Assembly: GCA_020845635.1 (NCBI GenBank)
Contig: JADLFI010000037.1
Location: forward strand, 124,001-188,000
Reading direction: 5' to 3'
DNA length: 64,000 nucleotides
Origin: Bacteroidia bacterium
GTDB taxonomy: Bacteria > Bacteroidota > Bacteroidia > UBA4408
The translations under genes were made by a program, and so were the position numbers. Below, one piece after another: positions 7,719 through 15,340 of this stretch (positions are counted from its first letter, which is position 1; each line of letters begins with the position of its first letter). The notes below the pieces were generated by a model. That model was given only the letters and a program-made list of their open reading frames with translations. It had not been told where the DNA came from and made no database searches.

Positions 7719-8942
7719 ATGCGTGAATTTGAAATATTTGAATTGAATAATGGTTTAAGGGTAATATTTAAACCCTCAAGCGGAGAAGCAGCACACTGTG
7801 GTATAATTATTAATACAGGCACCCGAGATGAACAGGAGAATGAACAAGGACTAGCGCATTTTATTGAGCATACATTGTTTAAAGGAACAACTAAACGTAA
7901 GTTTTATCATATATTGGGACGTATTGACAGTGTTGGCGGTGAGCTTAATGCCTATACGGCCAAGGAAGAAACCTGTATATATTCTTCATTTCAAAAACAA
8001 TATTTGGAAAGAGCAGTTGAACTTATAGCTGATATTACTTTTAATTCTACCTTTCCTGAGAAAGAAATAGACAAAGAAAAAGATGTGATTATAGATGAAA
8101 TCAACGCTTATAAAGACACTCCGGCCGAGCAAATTTATGATGATTTTGAAAGTTATATTTTTTGTAATCATCCACTCGGGAATAATATATTAGGAACAAT
8201 AAATAGTGTGAAAAATATTCGCCAGAAACATATCGTAAGTTTTATTAAAAAGCACTACTTAATTAACAATATGGTTTTTAGTGTTGTAGGAGATTTTAAC
8301 TTAGTACGTTTAAAATATATTCTTGAGAAACACTTAGGGCATTATAAAACTAAAGGTTATAAAAAACTAAGAACCGCGCCAAAGGCCAATAAAGTGTTTC
8401 ACAAAAAAAACACCATTAATACCCATCAGGCACATTGCATTATTGGAGGCCTTGCTCCTGCTGTTTCGTCAAAAAAGCGTAATACCATGACTTTGCTGAA
8501 TAATCTTTTGGGAGGACCGGGCCTAAATAGCCGATTAAACTTAAATATTCGAGAGAAATATGGTTTTACATATAATATTGATTCGAGTTATATTACATAC
8601 AGCGATACAGGACTTACCGCTATTTACATTGGAACCGATAAAAATTATTTGAATAAAACCATTGACTTGGTATATAAAGAATTGAAAAAACTTTGTGCCC
8701 AACCCTTAAGTACTATGCAGATACATAAAGCTAAGCAACAGTTATGCGGTAATATAGCATTGGCTCAGGAAAACAACAGTAATGTAATGATTGCTTTAGG
8801 CAAAAGTCTGTTGTTGTTTAATAAAGTTGATACGCTTCAAACCATTTACAACAGAATTAGCGATATTAGTGCAAAAGAACTGTATCAAGTAGCTAACGAA
8901 GTTTATAACGAAAAAAAATTAAGCACCCTAATTTTTGAATAA
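7719..8942 (+). CDS. M16 family zinc peptidase (pitrilysin/processing-peptidase type)
   Basis: 407 residues, one complete pair of M16 halves. The inverted zinc motif is HFIEH (His47-Glu50-His51) followed by TLFKGT; the third ligand Glu is expected in the YLERAVELIADI helix. The second half carries the GGPGLNSRLNLNIREKYGFTY-like segment (8505-8565) typical of the non-catalytic M16 domain. There is no signal peptide, so it is probably cytoplasmic, like most short bacterial M16B proteins. Its stop precedes the methyltransferase ATG by one base, so the two are cotranslated. The substrate is unknown. Confidence 0.88.
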   Translation: MREFEIFELNNGLRVIFKPSSGEAAHCGIIINTGTRDEQENEQGLAHFIEHTLFKGTTKRKFYHILGRIDSVGGELNAYTAKEETCIYSSFQKQYLERAVELIADITFNSTFPEKEIDKEKDVIIDEINAYKDTPAEQIYDDFESYIFCNHPLGNNILGTINSVKNIRQKHIVSFIKKHYLINNMVFSVVGDFNLVRLKYILEKHLGHYKTKGYKKLRTAPKANKVFHKKNTINTHQAHCIIGGLAPAVSSKKRNTMTLLNNLLGGPGLNSRLNLNIREKYGFTYNIDSSYITYSDTGLTAIYIGTDKNYLNKTIDLVYKELKKLCAQPLSTMQIHKAKQQLCGNIALAQENNSNVMIALGKSLLLFNKVDTLQTIYNRISDISAKELYQVANEVYNEKKLSTLIFE

Positions 8943-8943
8943 T

Positions 8944-9585
8944 ATGGACATAATTAATCAAACCATAGAAAAATATTGCGAGCAACATACCGAACCAGAA
9001 AGTGAACTTTTATATACCATAAATCGCGAAACCCATTCGGAAGTATTAATGCCGCGTATGTTGTCGGGACATCTGCAAGGTAGGTTTTTGGCCATGTTGA
9101 GCAAAATGATAAAACCAAACAACATACTGGAAATTGGAACTTTTACAGGATACGCAAGCTTGTGCCTGCTGGAAGGCATACAGCCCAAAGGCAAGCTTAT
9201 TACTATTGATATAAATGAAGAACTTGAACCCAGGGTTAGAAAATATTTTAATCAACACCCTATGGCCAATCAAATAGAGTACATGATAGGCAATGCTTTA
9301 GAAATTATTCCACAACTAAATAAAACTTTTGATTTGGTGTTTATAGATGCTGATAAAGTTAATTATCTTAATTACTATAAAATGGTTATTGATAAAGTAT
9401 CGAGTGGTGGCTATATTATTGCAGATAATGTATTGTGGAGTGGCAAAGTAATTGAGCAAAACAACAAGCCCGATAAAGACACAACAGCTATGCTACAATA
9501 CAACAAATTTGTAGCAGAAGATACACGTGTTGAAAGCTTTTTATTACCACTGCGCGATGGTTTAATGATTTGTGGTAAAAAATAA
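8944..9585 (+). CDS. SAM-dependent O-methyltransferase
   Basis: 213 residues from the ATG at 8944; an in-frame TTG at 8935 would overlap the previous stop and is less likely. The SAM-binding motif I is NILEIGTFTGYAS; the DLVFIDADKVNYLNYY segment carries the metal-binding Asp typical of the cation-dependent catechol/caffeoyl-CoA O-methyltransferase family, and ADNVLWSGKV follows. Length matches the family (about 210-220). It probably methylates a catechol-like hydroxyl; the substrate cannot be assigned. It is coupled to the M16 peptidase. Confidence 0.9.
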   Translation: MDIINQTIEKYCEQHTEPESELLYTINRETHSEVLMPRMLSGHLQGRFLAMLSKMIKPNNILEIGTFTGYASLCLLEGIQPKGKLITIDINEELEPRVRKYFNQHPMANQIEYMIGNALEIIPQLNKTFDLVFIDADKVNYLNYYKMVIDKVSSGGYIIADNVLWSGKVIEQNNKPDKDTTAMLQYNKFVAEDTRVESFLLPLRDGLMICGKK

Positions 9586-9605
9586 TGAAGCCATAATTTT
9601 TTTCA

Positions 9606-9613
9606 TACCTTTG
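9606..9613 (+). promoter_or_regulatory. -7 promoter element for the DUF3467 gene
   Basis: TACCTTTG matches TAnnTTTG and stands 38 bases before the ATG at 9652. No -33 element at the expected spacing. Confidence 0.5.
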
Positions 9614-9651
9614 ACAAAATATATAATAAACAGATTAAAAATAAGCAGATT

Positions 9652-9963
9652 ATGAGTACAGAAAACAAACAAAATGAAATAAGCATTGAGCTTTCAGAGG
9701 AAGTGGCAGAAGGAACATACAGCAATTTGGCTATAATTACACACAGTAATGCTGAGTTTATTATTGATTTTATTAGAATAATGCCGCAAATGCCCAAAGC
9801 AAAAGTTAAATCAAGGGTATTGCTAACTCCGCAGCATGCCAAAAGATTATTACTTGCCTTAAAAGATAATGTTAGTAAATATGAAACACAATTTGGCCCA
9901 ATAAAAGAGTCTGAAGGCCCTAATATTCCTATGAATTTTGGCGGTCCCACAGCTCAAGCCTAA
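9652..9963 (+). CDS. DUF3467 domain protein
   Basis: 103 residues. The pattern AEGTYSNLAIITHSNAEFIIDFIRIMP followed by KSRVLLTPQHAKRLL and a glycine/proline-rich tail is that of the small DUF3467 family, found widely in Bacteroidota and some other phyla. The family has no established biochemical role. The gene stands alone with its own -7 box and its own terminator (9988-10016), so it is a monocistronic unit. Confidence 0.88.
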   Translation: MSTENKQNEISIELSEEVAEGTYSNLAIITHSNAEFIIDFIRIMPQMPKAKVKSRVLLTPQHAKRLLLALKDNVSKYETQFGPIKESEGPNIPMNFGGPTAQA

Positions 9964-9987
9964 TTTATAATATTCAAAACATTGATT

Positions 9988-10023
9988 TAAGCAGTACAAT
10001 AAGTTTGTACTGCTTATTTTTTT
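9988..10023 (+). terminator. Rho-independent terminator of the DUF3467 gene
   Basis: A 12-bp perfect stem (taagcagtacaa at 9988-9999, complement at 10005-10016) with a 5-base loop is followed by a run of T. Confidence 0.9.
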
Positions 10024-10081
10024 CTCTAAAATGCTCTTTCTCTTTTGCAACAATTTAACATCCGAAAATAATCAATGGTCT

Positions 10082-10089
10082 TATTTTTG
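10082..10089 (+). promoter_or_regulatory. -7 promoter element for the TonB-type outer-membrane protein
   Basis: TATTTTTG matches TAnnTTTG, 38 bases before the TTG start at 10128. Confidence 0.45.
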
Positions 10090-10127
10090 TAGCAATAGAT
10101 AAATATTACCATAAAAGCTAAATAGAT

Positions 10128-12596
10128 TTGAAGACCCTAAATTTTATTCTTTCGTTTATTCTTTGTCATTATTTATATGCGCAAGGGCAAAATTACAGCG
10201 GAGGTGTTGGAGGCGGTATGCCCTTTGCTTCATTATCAGGCAAAGTATATAATAGCTCTGACAAGCAACCTATAGAGTTTGCTGCTGTTTCAATATACCG
10301 TCTTCCTAAAGATACTTTAATTGGAGGTGCTTTAAGCAATGAAAAAGGTGAGTTTAATTTTGAGAAATTAATACCCGGTAAATATCGCTTAAATATTGCC
10401 TTTATGGGTTTTCTACCTTATAATGACACTTTAGTTCTGAAGAAATCTGAAGAAAAATTCTTAGATGCTATCTATGTAAACTCAAATGACAAATTATTAA
10501 AAGAAGTTACCATAGTAAGTCAACAAGATATAGTTAAGAACACTATAGATAAAAAGGTTTTTAATGCTGAAAAGTTAGCGGTATCAAACGGAGGCTCTGC
10601 CAATGATGTTTTATCACAAGTTCCCACGGTTGATGTTGATGTTGAGGGCAATATTAGTTTAAGAGGCAGTGGTAATGTAACTATATTAATTGATGGCCGA
10701 CCAAGTGGTATGACAGGTGCCGGACGAGCAGGCCTCCTTTCAGGGATTCCTGCAAGTGCTATTGAATCGGTTGAAGTAATTACTAATCCCTCGGCCAAAT
10801 ATGACCCAGACGGAATGAGTGGTATTATCAATATTGTACTTAAAAAAAATAAATTACAGGGTTCTAATGGCAATGCGAGTTTGAGTGCAGGTAGTAACCA
10901 TAAGTATAATGGTAATTTATCGTTGAACTATAAGAAAGGCAATTTGAATCTATTTTCAAATTATAGTTTTAGATACAATGAAACGGAAATGAATGGGCTA
11001 ATGACCCGTATGATTAGCAATGCTGATTCTGCCAATTATATGTATCAAAACAATAACGGTTTATTTTTAATGCGTAACCATAGTGCAAAATTAGGAGCAG
11101 ACTACAGCTTAAGCAAAAAGGCAGTGATAGGAATGAACGTAAATTTAAACTATGACAATAGAAATGATAACCGTGATATTATTTCAAAGACAGAAGATAT
11201 AAGTAATCATCTTATTTCGGCTTATAACAGAAAAACGCTTAATCCAAACAAAGGTTTGTCTATGGATTACAATCTAAACTATCGCCAAAAATTGAACAAC
11301 CCACAGCAAATAATCAGTGCAGAATCAAATTATTCGGTAAACAATCGTTTGTCAAACGCACAGTATATTCAGGAAAATTTTTGGGCAAACTATCAGGAAA
11401 TACCTTCAATATGGTCATATCAAAACAACGATACAAAAACTCTTTTTAATATTAACACCAATACTATTGATTTTGAAAGTCCAATTGGCGATAATGGAAA
11501 ATTTGAGAGCGGGTTAAAAAATATAAACCGGATAATTGACAATGATTTTTTCTCTGAATCATATAATAATGCTGAAGACAAATATGTTTCTGACGATAGC
11601 TTAAATAATCGTTTTAAATACCATGAAAATATTTACTCGGCCTACACCAGCTATGGGCAAACATTAAATAAATGGAGCTACAAAGCAGGAATTAGAGCAG
11701 AACAGGCAATGACTAATTTCTCATTGCTTAGCACCAATGAAAACTATATAAATAACTATTTTAATATTTTTCCTTCATTTTTTATTAACCGTAAGTTAAG
11801 CGAAAAACAGGAAATACAATTTAATTATGGAAGGCGTTTAAACAGACCCGGAACACGACAATTATCGCCTATTACCGATTATAGTAATCCCCAATTTTTG
11901 CATATTGGGAATCCATATTTAAAGCCTGAATATACACACAACTTTGAGTTAGGTTATTTATATAATTTCAAAAAAGTAAATGTATCGGTTACCGCATTTT
12001 ATAGAAGAACCAATGGGCTAATTATGCGTAACATTGAAGTAAATAGTTTAGGTCAATCAATTTTTACCTTTACCAATCTTGGCAGTAGCGATAATATGGG
12101 TCTTGAAACGGTTAGCAGGGTGGAGCTATATCGTTGGTGGAACATTACCGGGAATATCAATGCTTTTCAAACTACCATTAAAGGAACTATACAAGATGGT
12201 GATATCAATGCCTCAAACCTAAGTTGGAACTTTAAAATACTTACCAATATATTATTAGGAAAAGGTTGGACAGTACAAGGTACAGGTAGTTATAATGCGC
12301 GTAATATTATTGCACAAGGGTATATTTTACCTAGAAGTATGGTAAACCTTGCAGTAAAAAAAGATATACTTAACAACAGAGGCAATCTTACATTAAATGT
12401 AAACGATATTTTTGACAAAATGAGATTTAGGACTTTTGCAAGCGGAGAAGGGTTTACACAAGAAAACACTTTTAAACGCGAAACGAGAATAGTTACCCTT
12501 ACTTTTAGTTATCGTTTTGGCTCGGGAGATTTCTCAACCCGCAAACAAAAAGCAAGAGATAATGAGTTTAATAATGATGATGGAGGAGGTTTTTAA
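10128..12596 (+). CDS. TonB-dependent receptor-like outer-membrane beta-barrel protein
   Basis: 822 residues. The start is taken as TTG because it places a signal peptide (KTLNFILSFILCHYLYAQ) at the N terminus; the next in-frame ATG is about 30 codons further and would remove it. Residues about 33-115 form a carboxypeptidase-like regulatory domain (SGKVYNSSDKQPIEFAAV), about 125-240 a plug domain (ILIDGRPSGM, SVEVITNPSAKYDPDG), and the rest a barrel of the outer-membrane beta-barrel protein family. No SusD partner is adjacent, so it is not a typical glycan-utilisation pair. The ligand is unknown. Confidence 0.88.
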   Translation: MKTLNFILSFILCHYLYAQGQNYSGGVGGGMPFASLSGKVYNSSDKQPIEFAAVSIYRLPKDTLIGGALSNEKGEFNFEKLIPGKYRLNIAFMGFLPYNDTLVLKKSEEKFLDAIYVNSNDKLLKEVTIVSQQDIVKNTIDKKVFNAEKLAVSNGGSANDVLSQVPTVDVDVEGNISLRGSGNVTILIDGRPSGMTGAGRAGLLSGIPASAIESVEVITNPSAKYDPDGMSGIINIVLKKNKLQGSNGNASLSAGSNHKYNGNLSLNYKKGNLNLFSNYSFRYNETEMNGLMTRMISNADSANYMYQNNNGLFLMRNHSAKLGADYSLSKKAVIGMNVNLNYDNRNDNRDIISKTEDISNHLISAYNRKTLNPNKGLSMDYNLNYRQKLNNPQQIISAESNYSVNNRLSNAQYIQENFWANYQEIPSIWSYQNNDTKTLFNINTNTIDFESPIGDNGKFESGLKNINRIIDNDFFSESYNNAEDKYVSDDSLNNRFKYHENIYSAYTSYGQTLNKWSYKAGIRAEQAMTNFSLLSTNENYINNYFNIFPSFFINRKLSEKQEIQFNYGRRLNRPGTRQLSPITDYSNPQFLHIGNPYLKPEYTHNFELGYLYNFKKVNVSVTAFYRRTNGLIMRNIEVNSLGQSIFTFTNLGSSDNMGLETVSRVELYRWWNITGNINAFQTTIKGTIQDGDINASNLSWNFKILTNILLGKGWTVQGTGSYNARNIIAQGYILPRSMVNLAVKKDILNNRGNLTLNVNDIFDKMRFRTFASGEGFTQENTFKRETRIVTLTFSYRFGSGDFSTRKQKARDNEFNNDDGGGF

Positions 12597-12733
12597 CTTA
12601 GAAATTACTCAAGCTAATAGTTATATATTTTTTCTGCTCTTTATTAATATTCTCTTATACCTAACTAACAAATTTAAGTTTTACAAAATACCACGGACAA
12701 ACTTGGGTTTAATTTAGTATTATTGTGGGGTAA

Positions 12734-13708
12734 ATGACCAACAACCCTTTTTTAAAAATTGTATTAAAATATCTGGGAATAGTCCTAGGAGTATTGTCAT
12801 TACTTTATCTGGTGTTTAAGTTAAATTCTTATCATCAGCAAAACATAGGTATCATTTTTTTAGACACTTTCAGGCAAGGCTCTGCTATATATTTATACAC
12901 TGCATTTTTTTTGTTTACAGTTAATTATGGGATAGAAGCCTATAAGTGGAAATTACTGCTTTTGCCACTGCAACCTGTATCATGGCTATATGCGTTAAAG
13001 GCGGTATTGGCCGGAATTTCGGTAAGTATATTTACACCAAATCGCAGTGGCGAAGTTGTAGGGAAGTTATATTTTATGGATATTAATGAAAAAATGAAAG
13101 CCGCATTATTGAACTTTAGCGGAAGCATGGCCCAAATGATATGTACCTGTATTTTAGGGCTATGGGGCACTGTTTATTATTTGCAAAATCATACTTTTAA
13201 AGATATAAATATACCAACACTACCTGTAATTACCGGAATTGCTGTAATATGCACTATCCTTGCTTTTCTTATATATTTTAATCAACAAAAATTTTTTAAT
13301 ACCATCAGGCATAAGCAGTGGGCAAGATCATTAAAGATAGATTTTACCGATAAACAGCAATTTAGTACTCTCTTGCAAGCTAAGATATTAGTGCTGTCAT
13401 TTATCAGATATATTGTATTTTCAACTCAGTTGGTATTATTATTACGTTTTGGAGGAGTAGAAACCTTAGTTACCGATTTATATGTATTAAGTGCTATATT
13501 TTTTTTAGTAATGTGGTTTATGCCTTCTTTTGCTGTTGCCGAATTAGGGATAAGAGGCTCTGTGGCTCTTTTTATTTTTCAACAAAACATACCCGATATA
13601 TCGGGTATTTTATTGGCAGTAATTTTATTATGGGTAATTAATGTGGCTTTGCCTGCATTAATAGGTAGTATTTTTTTATTTGGTGTAAGTTTAAAAGCCA
13701 AAAACTGA
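12734..13708 (+). CDS. Lysylphosphatidylglycerol synthase TM-region/flippase-like membrane protein
   Basis: 324 residues with about eight hydrophobic segments. The stretch WLYALKAVLAGISVSIFTPNRSGE is the signature of the UPF0104/LPG-synthase transmembrane (YbhN-type) family, where a conserved T-P-x-R/G-x-G-E region faces the membrane. Members include proteins that flip or export lipid-linked molecules, but most are uncharacterised. It precedes a glycosyltransferase by one base, implying a role in making or moving a glycolipid. No aminoacyl-transferase domain is fused, so it is not a full MprF. Confidence 0.8.
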   Translation: MTNNPFLKIVLKYLGIVLGVLSLLYLVFKLNSYHQQNIGIIFLDTFRQGSAIYLYTAFFLFTVNYGIEAYKWKLLLLPLQPVSWLYALKAVLAGISVSIFTPNRSGEVVGKLYFMDINEKMKAALLNFSGSMAQMICTCILGLWGTVYYLQNHTFKDINIPTLPVITGIAVICTILAFLIYFNQQKFFNTIRHKQWARSLKIDFTDKQQFSTLLQAKILVLSFIRYIVFSTQLVLLLRFGGVETLVTDLYVLSAIFFLVMWFMPSFAVAELGIRGSVALFIFQQNIPDISGILLAVILLWVINVALPALIGSIFLFGVSLKAKN

Positions 13709-13709
13709 C

Positions 13710-14870
13710 ATGCTGTTGTATAACTTTTTTATAGCGTATTGTTTGCTCACAGCCATAGCTTATATGGCTATGATGATATATTGTGTAAATGGAAATAGAA
13801 AATGTACTATTCCGGAGCTTATGTCTGATACTATGAAAAACGAGTTAGATATAGACATTGTAGTATGTTTCAGAAACGAAGAAAATAACTTGCCTGCACT
13901 TCTAGAAAGTATTGCGGAATTAAATTATTCAAGCAACAACTTTAGGGTAATTTTATATAACGATTCTTCTGATGATAACTCGCTAAGGCTTATTGATAAA
14001 TTTATTCAGCAATATCCCGATTTAAGAATAATTTGTAATGAGCTTGATGTGAAAAAACACCAATCGCCCAAAAAGCATGCTATTATTGATGCTGCCACTA
14101 AAAGTACTGCCAAGTTGATAGCAGTAACCGATGCTGATTGCATATTACCTACTGACTGGTTAACAAACATAGCCTTAAGCTACCAAAAAACCAATGCACG
14201 ATTAATTTGCGGACCAATACTGGTTAAACATGAAGGTAGTGCCATAACAAAAATACAAGAAATAGAGAACTCTGTATTAATGACCGTTACAGGAGGTGCT
14301 ATAGGTCATAAGAAGGCTTTATTGTGTAATGGAGCCAATATGGCCTTTGAAAGAACAACATTTTTAGAACTATTGCCCTATAAGGCAAATATTAATATTA
14401 GAAGTGGAGATGATATGTTTTTATTAATGGCTGTGCAAAAATACCATCACGAGAGTATTGTATTCATCAATCATAGAGGAAGCATTGTAAGCACTTCCCC
14501 AAAAAAATCATTAACCCAATATATCAATCAACGTTTGCGATGGGTGTCAAAATCAAAACACTATCCTGTTTCCACGACAACATTAGTAGGAGCTTTGGTG
14601 TTAAATACAAATATTATGCTGATTGCAAGTGTAGCTGTTTTGGCCATCAAGTTTCATTTTTCTATTTTATTTTGTGCTCTATCAGTGCTACTCATAAAAT
14701 CCATAGCAGATTATATGAGTGTGGTTACTTTTTCAAGAATAAGTAAACGCAGTGTAAATTTTTCAAGAATACTACTATTTGAATACCTTGAGGCATTACT
14801 AACTATTATCATAGCAGTAAAATCAATTAAAGGCAGCTACGAGTGGAAAGGTAGAATGGTAAAAGCATAA
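13710..14870 (+). CDS. Family 2 glycosyltransferase, membrane-associated
   Basis: 386 residues. An N-terminal membrane helix (about 3-25) is followed by a GT-A domain: DIVVCFRNEENNLPALL at about 48-64, the metal-binding D141-A-D143 in VTDADCILP, an acidic GDD at about 233-235 and QRLRW at 274-278. Two to three hydrophobic segments end the protein. This architecture fits inverting GT2 enzymes that act on lipid or polysaccharide acceptors at the inner membrane face. It is cotranscribed with the flippase-like gene upstream. The stop codon abuts that of the convergent dtd gene with no spacer. Confidence 0.88.
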   Translation: MLLYNFFIAYCLLTAIAYMAMMIYCVNGNRKCTIPELMSDTMKNELDIDIVVCFRNEENNLPALLESIAELNYSSNNFRVILYNDSSDDNSLRLIDKFIQQYPDLRIICNELDVKKHQSPKKHAIIDAATKSTAKLIAVTDADCILPTDWLTNIALSYQKTNARLICGPILVKHEGSAITKIQEIENSVLMTVTGGAIGHKKALLCNGANMAFERTTFLELLPYKANINIRSGDDMFLLMAVQKYHHESIVFINHRGSIVSTSPKKSLTQYINQRLRWVSKSKHYPVSTTTLVGALVLNTNIMLIASVAVLAIKFHFSILFCALSVLLIKSIADYMSVVTFSRISKRSVNFSRILLFEYLEALLTIIIAVKSIKGSYEWKGRMVKA

Positions 14871-15323
14871 TTACTCTCGCAAATAGGAGTCAATTATAAT
14901 AGTCACAGGTCCATCATTGAGAAGTTCAACTTTCATATCAGCTCCAAAAACTCCGTGGGCAATTTTTCCTTTAAAACAGGAATGTAACATTTCGGAAAAG
15001 AGCTGATACAAATACTCTGCTTTTTGAGGAGGAGCAGCACGTATATACGAAGGGCGATTCCCTTTCTTGGTACTTGCCTGTAAGGTAAACTGACTGATTA
15101 ATAAAAGTTCGCCTTGAATATCCTGAACTGAAAGATTCATTACTCCATTTTCATCATCAAATATTCGCAGGTTAATTATCTTCCCAATTAACCATTGTAT
15201 ATCCTCTGTTGTATCTTGCTGTTCAATCCCCAACAAAATAAGAATACCTTGCTTAATATTACCTACAATTTGTTTGTCAACCGTAACACTAGCTTTGCTA
15301 ACTCTTTGCAATACTACTCGCAT
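14871..15323 (-). CDS. dtd: D-aminoacyl-tRNA deacylase
   Basis: 150 residues with both diagnostic motifs: LISQFTL (Ser-Gln-Phe-Thr) in the middle and NDGPVTI near the C terminus, together forming the cross-subunit active site of the DTD homodimer. It hydrolyses D-amino acids (and glycine) mischarged on tRNA. The start follows the standard MRVVLQRV opening. It lies 17 bases downstream of the cyclase/HD gene and may be the third gene of the leftward carboxylase-cyclase-dtd run. Firm assignment. Confidence 0.96.
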   Translation of the reverse strand: MRVVLQRVSKASVTVDKQIVGNIKQGILILLGIEQQDTTEDIQWLIGKIINLRIFDDENGVMNLSVQDIQGELLLISQFTLQASTKKGNRPSYIRAAPPQKAEYLYQLFSEMLHSCFKGKIAHGVFGADMKVELLNDGPVTIIIDSYLRE

Positions 15324-15340
15324 ATTTATTATCTCCTGTA

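Noticed and set aside
9603-9950. Minus-strand 115-codon frame opposite the DUF3467 gene
   Set aside because: The plus-strand DUF3467 frame has a recognised family, promoter and terminator; the antisense frame is a shadow.
12517-12717. Plus-strand 66-codon frame overlapping the end of the outer-membrane protein
   Set aside because: It mostly overlaps the barrel C terminus in another frame and its tail is low-complexity AT-rich translation.
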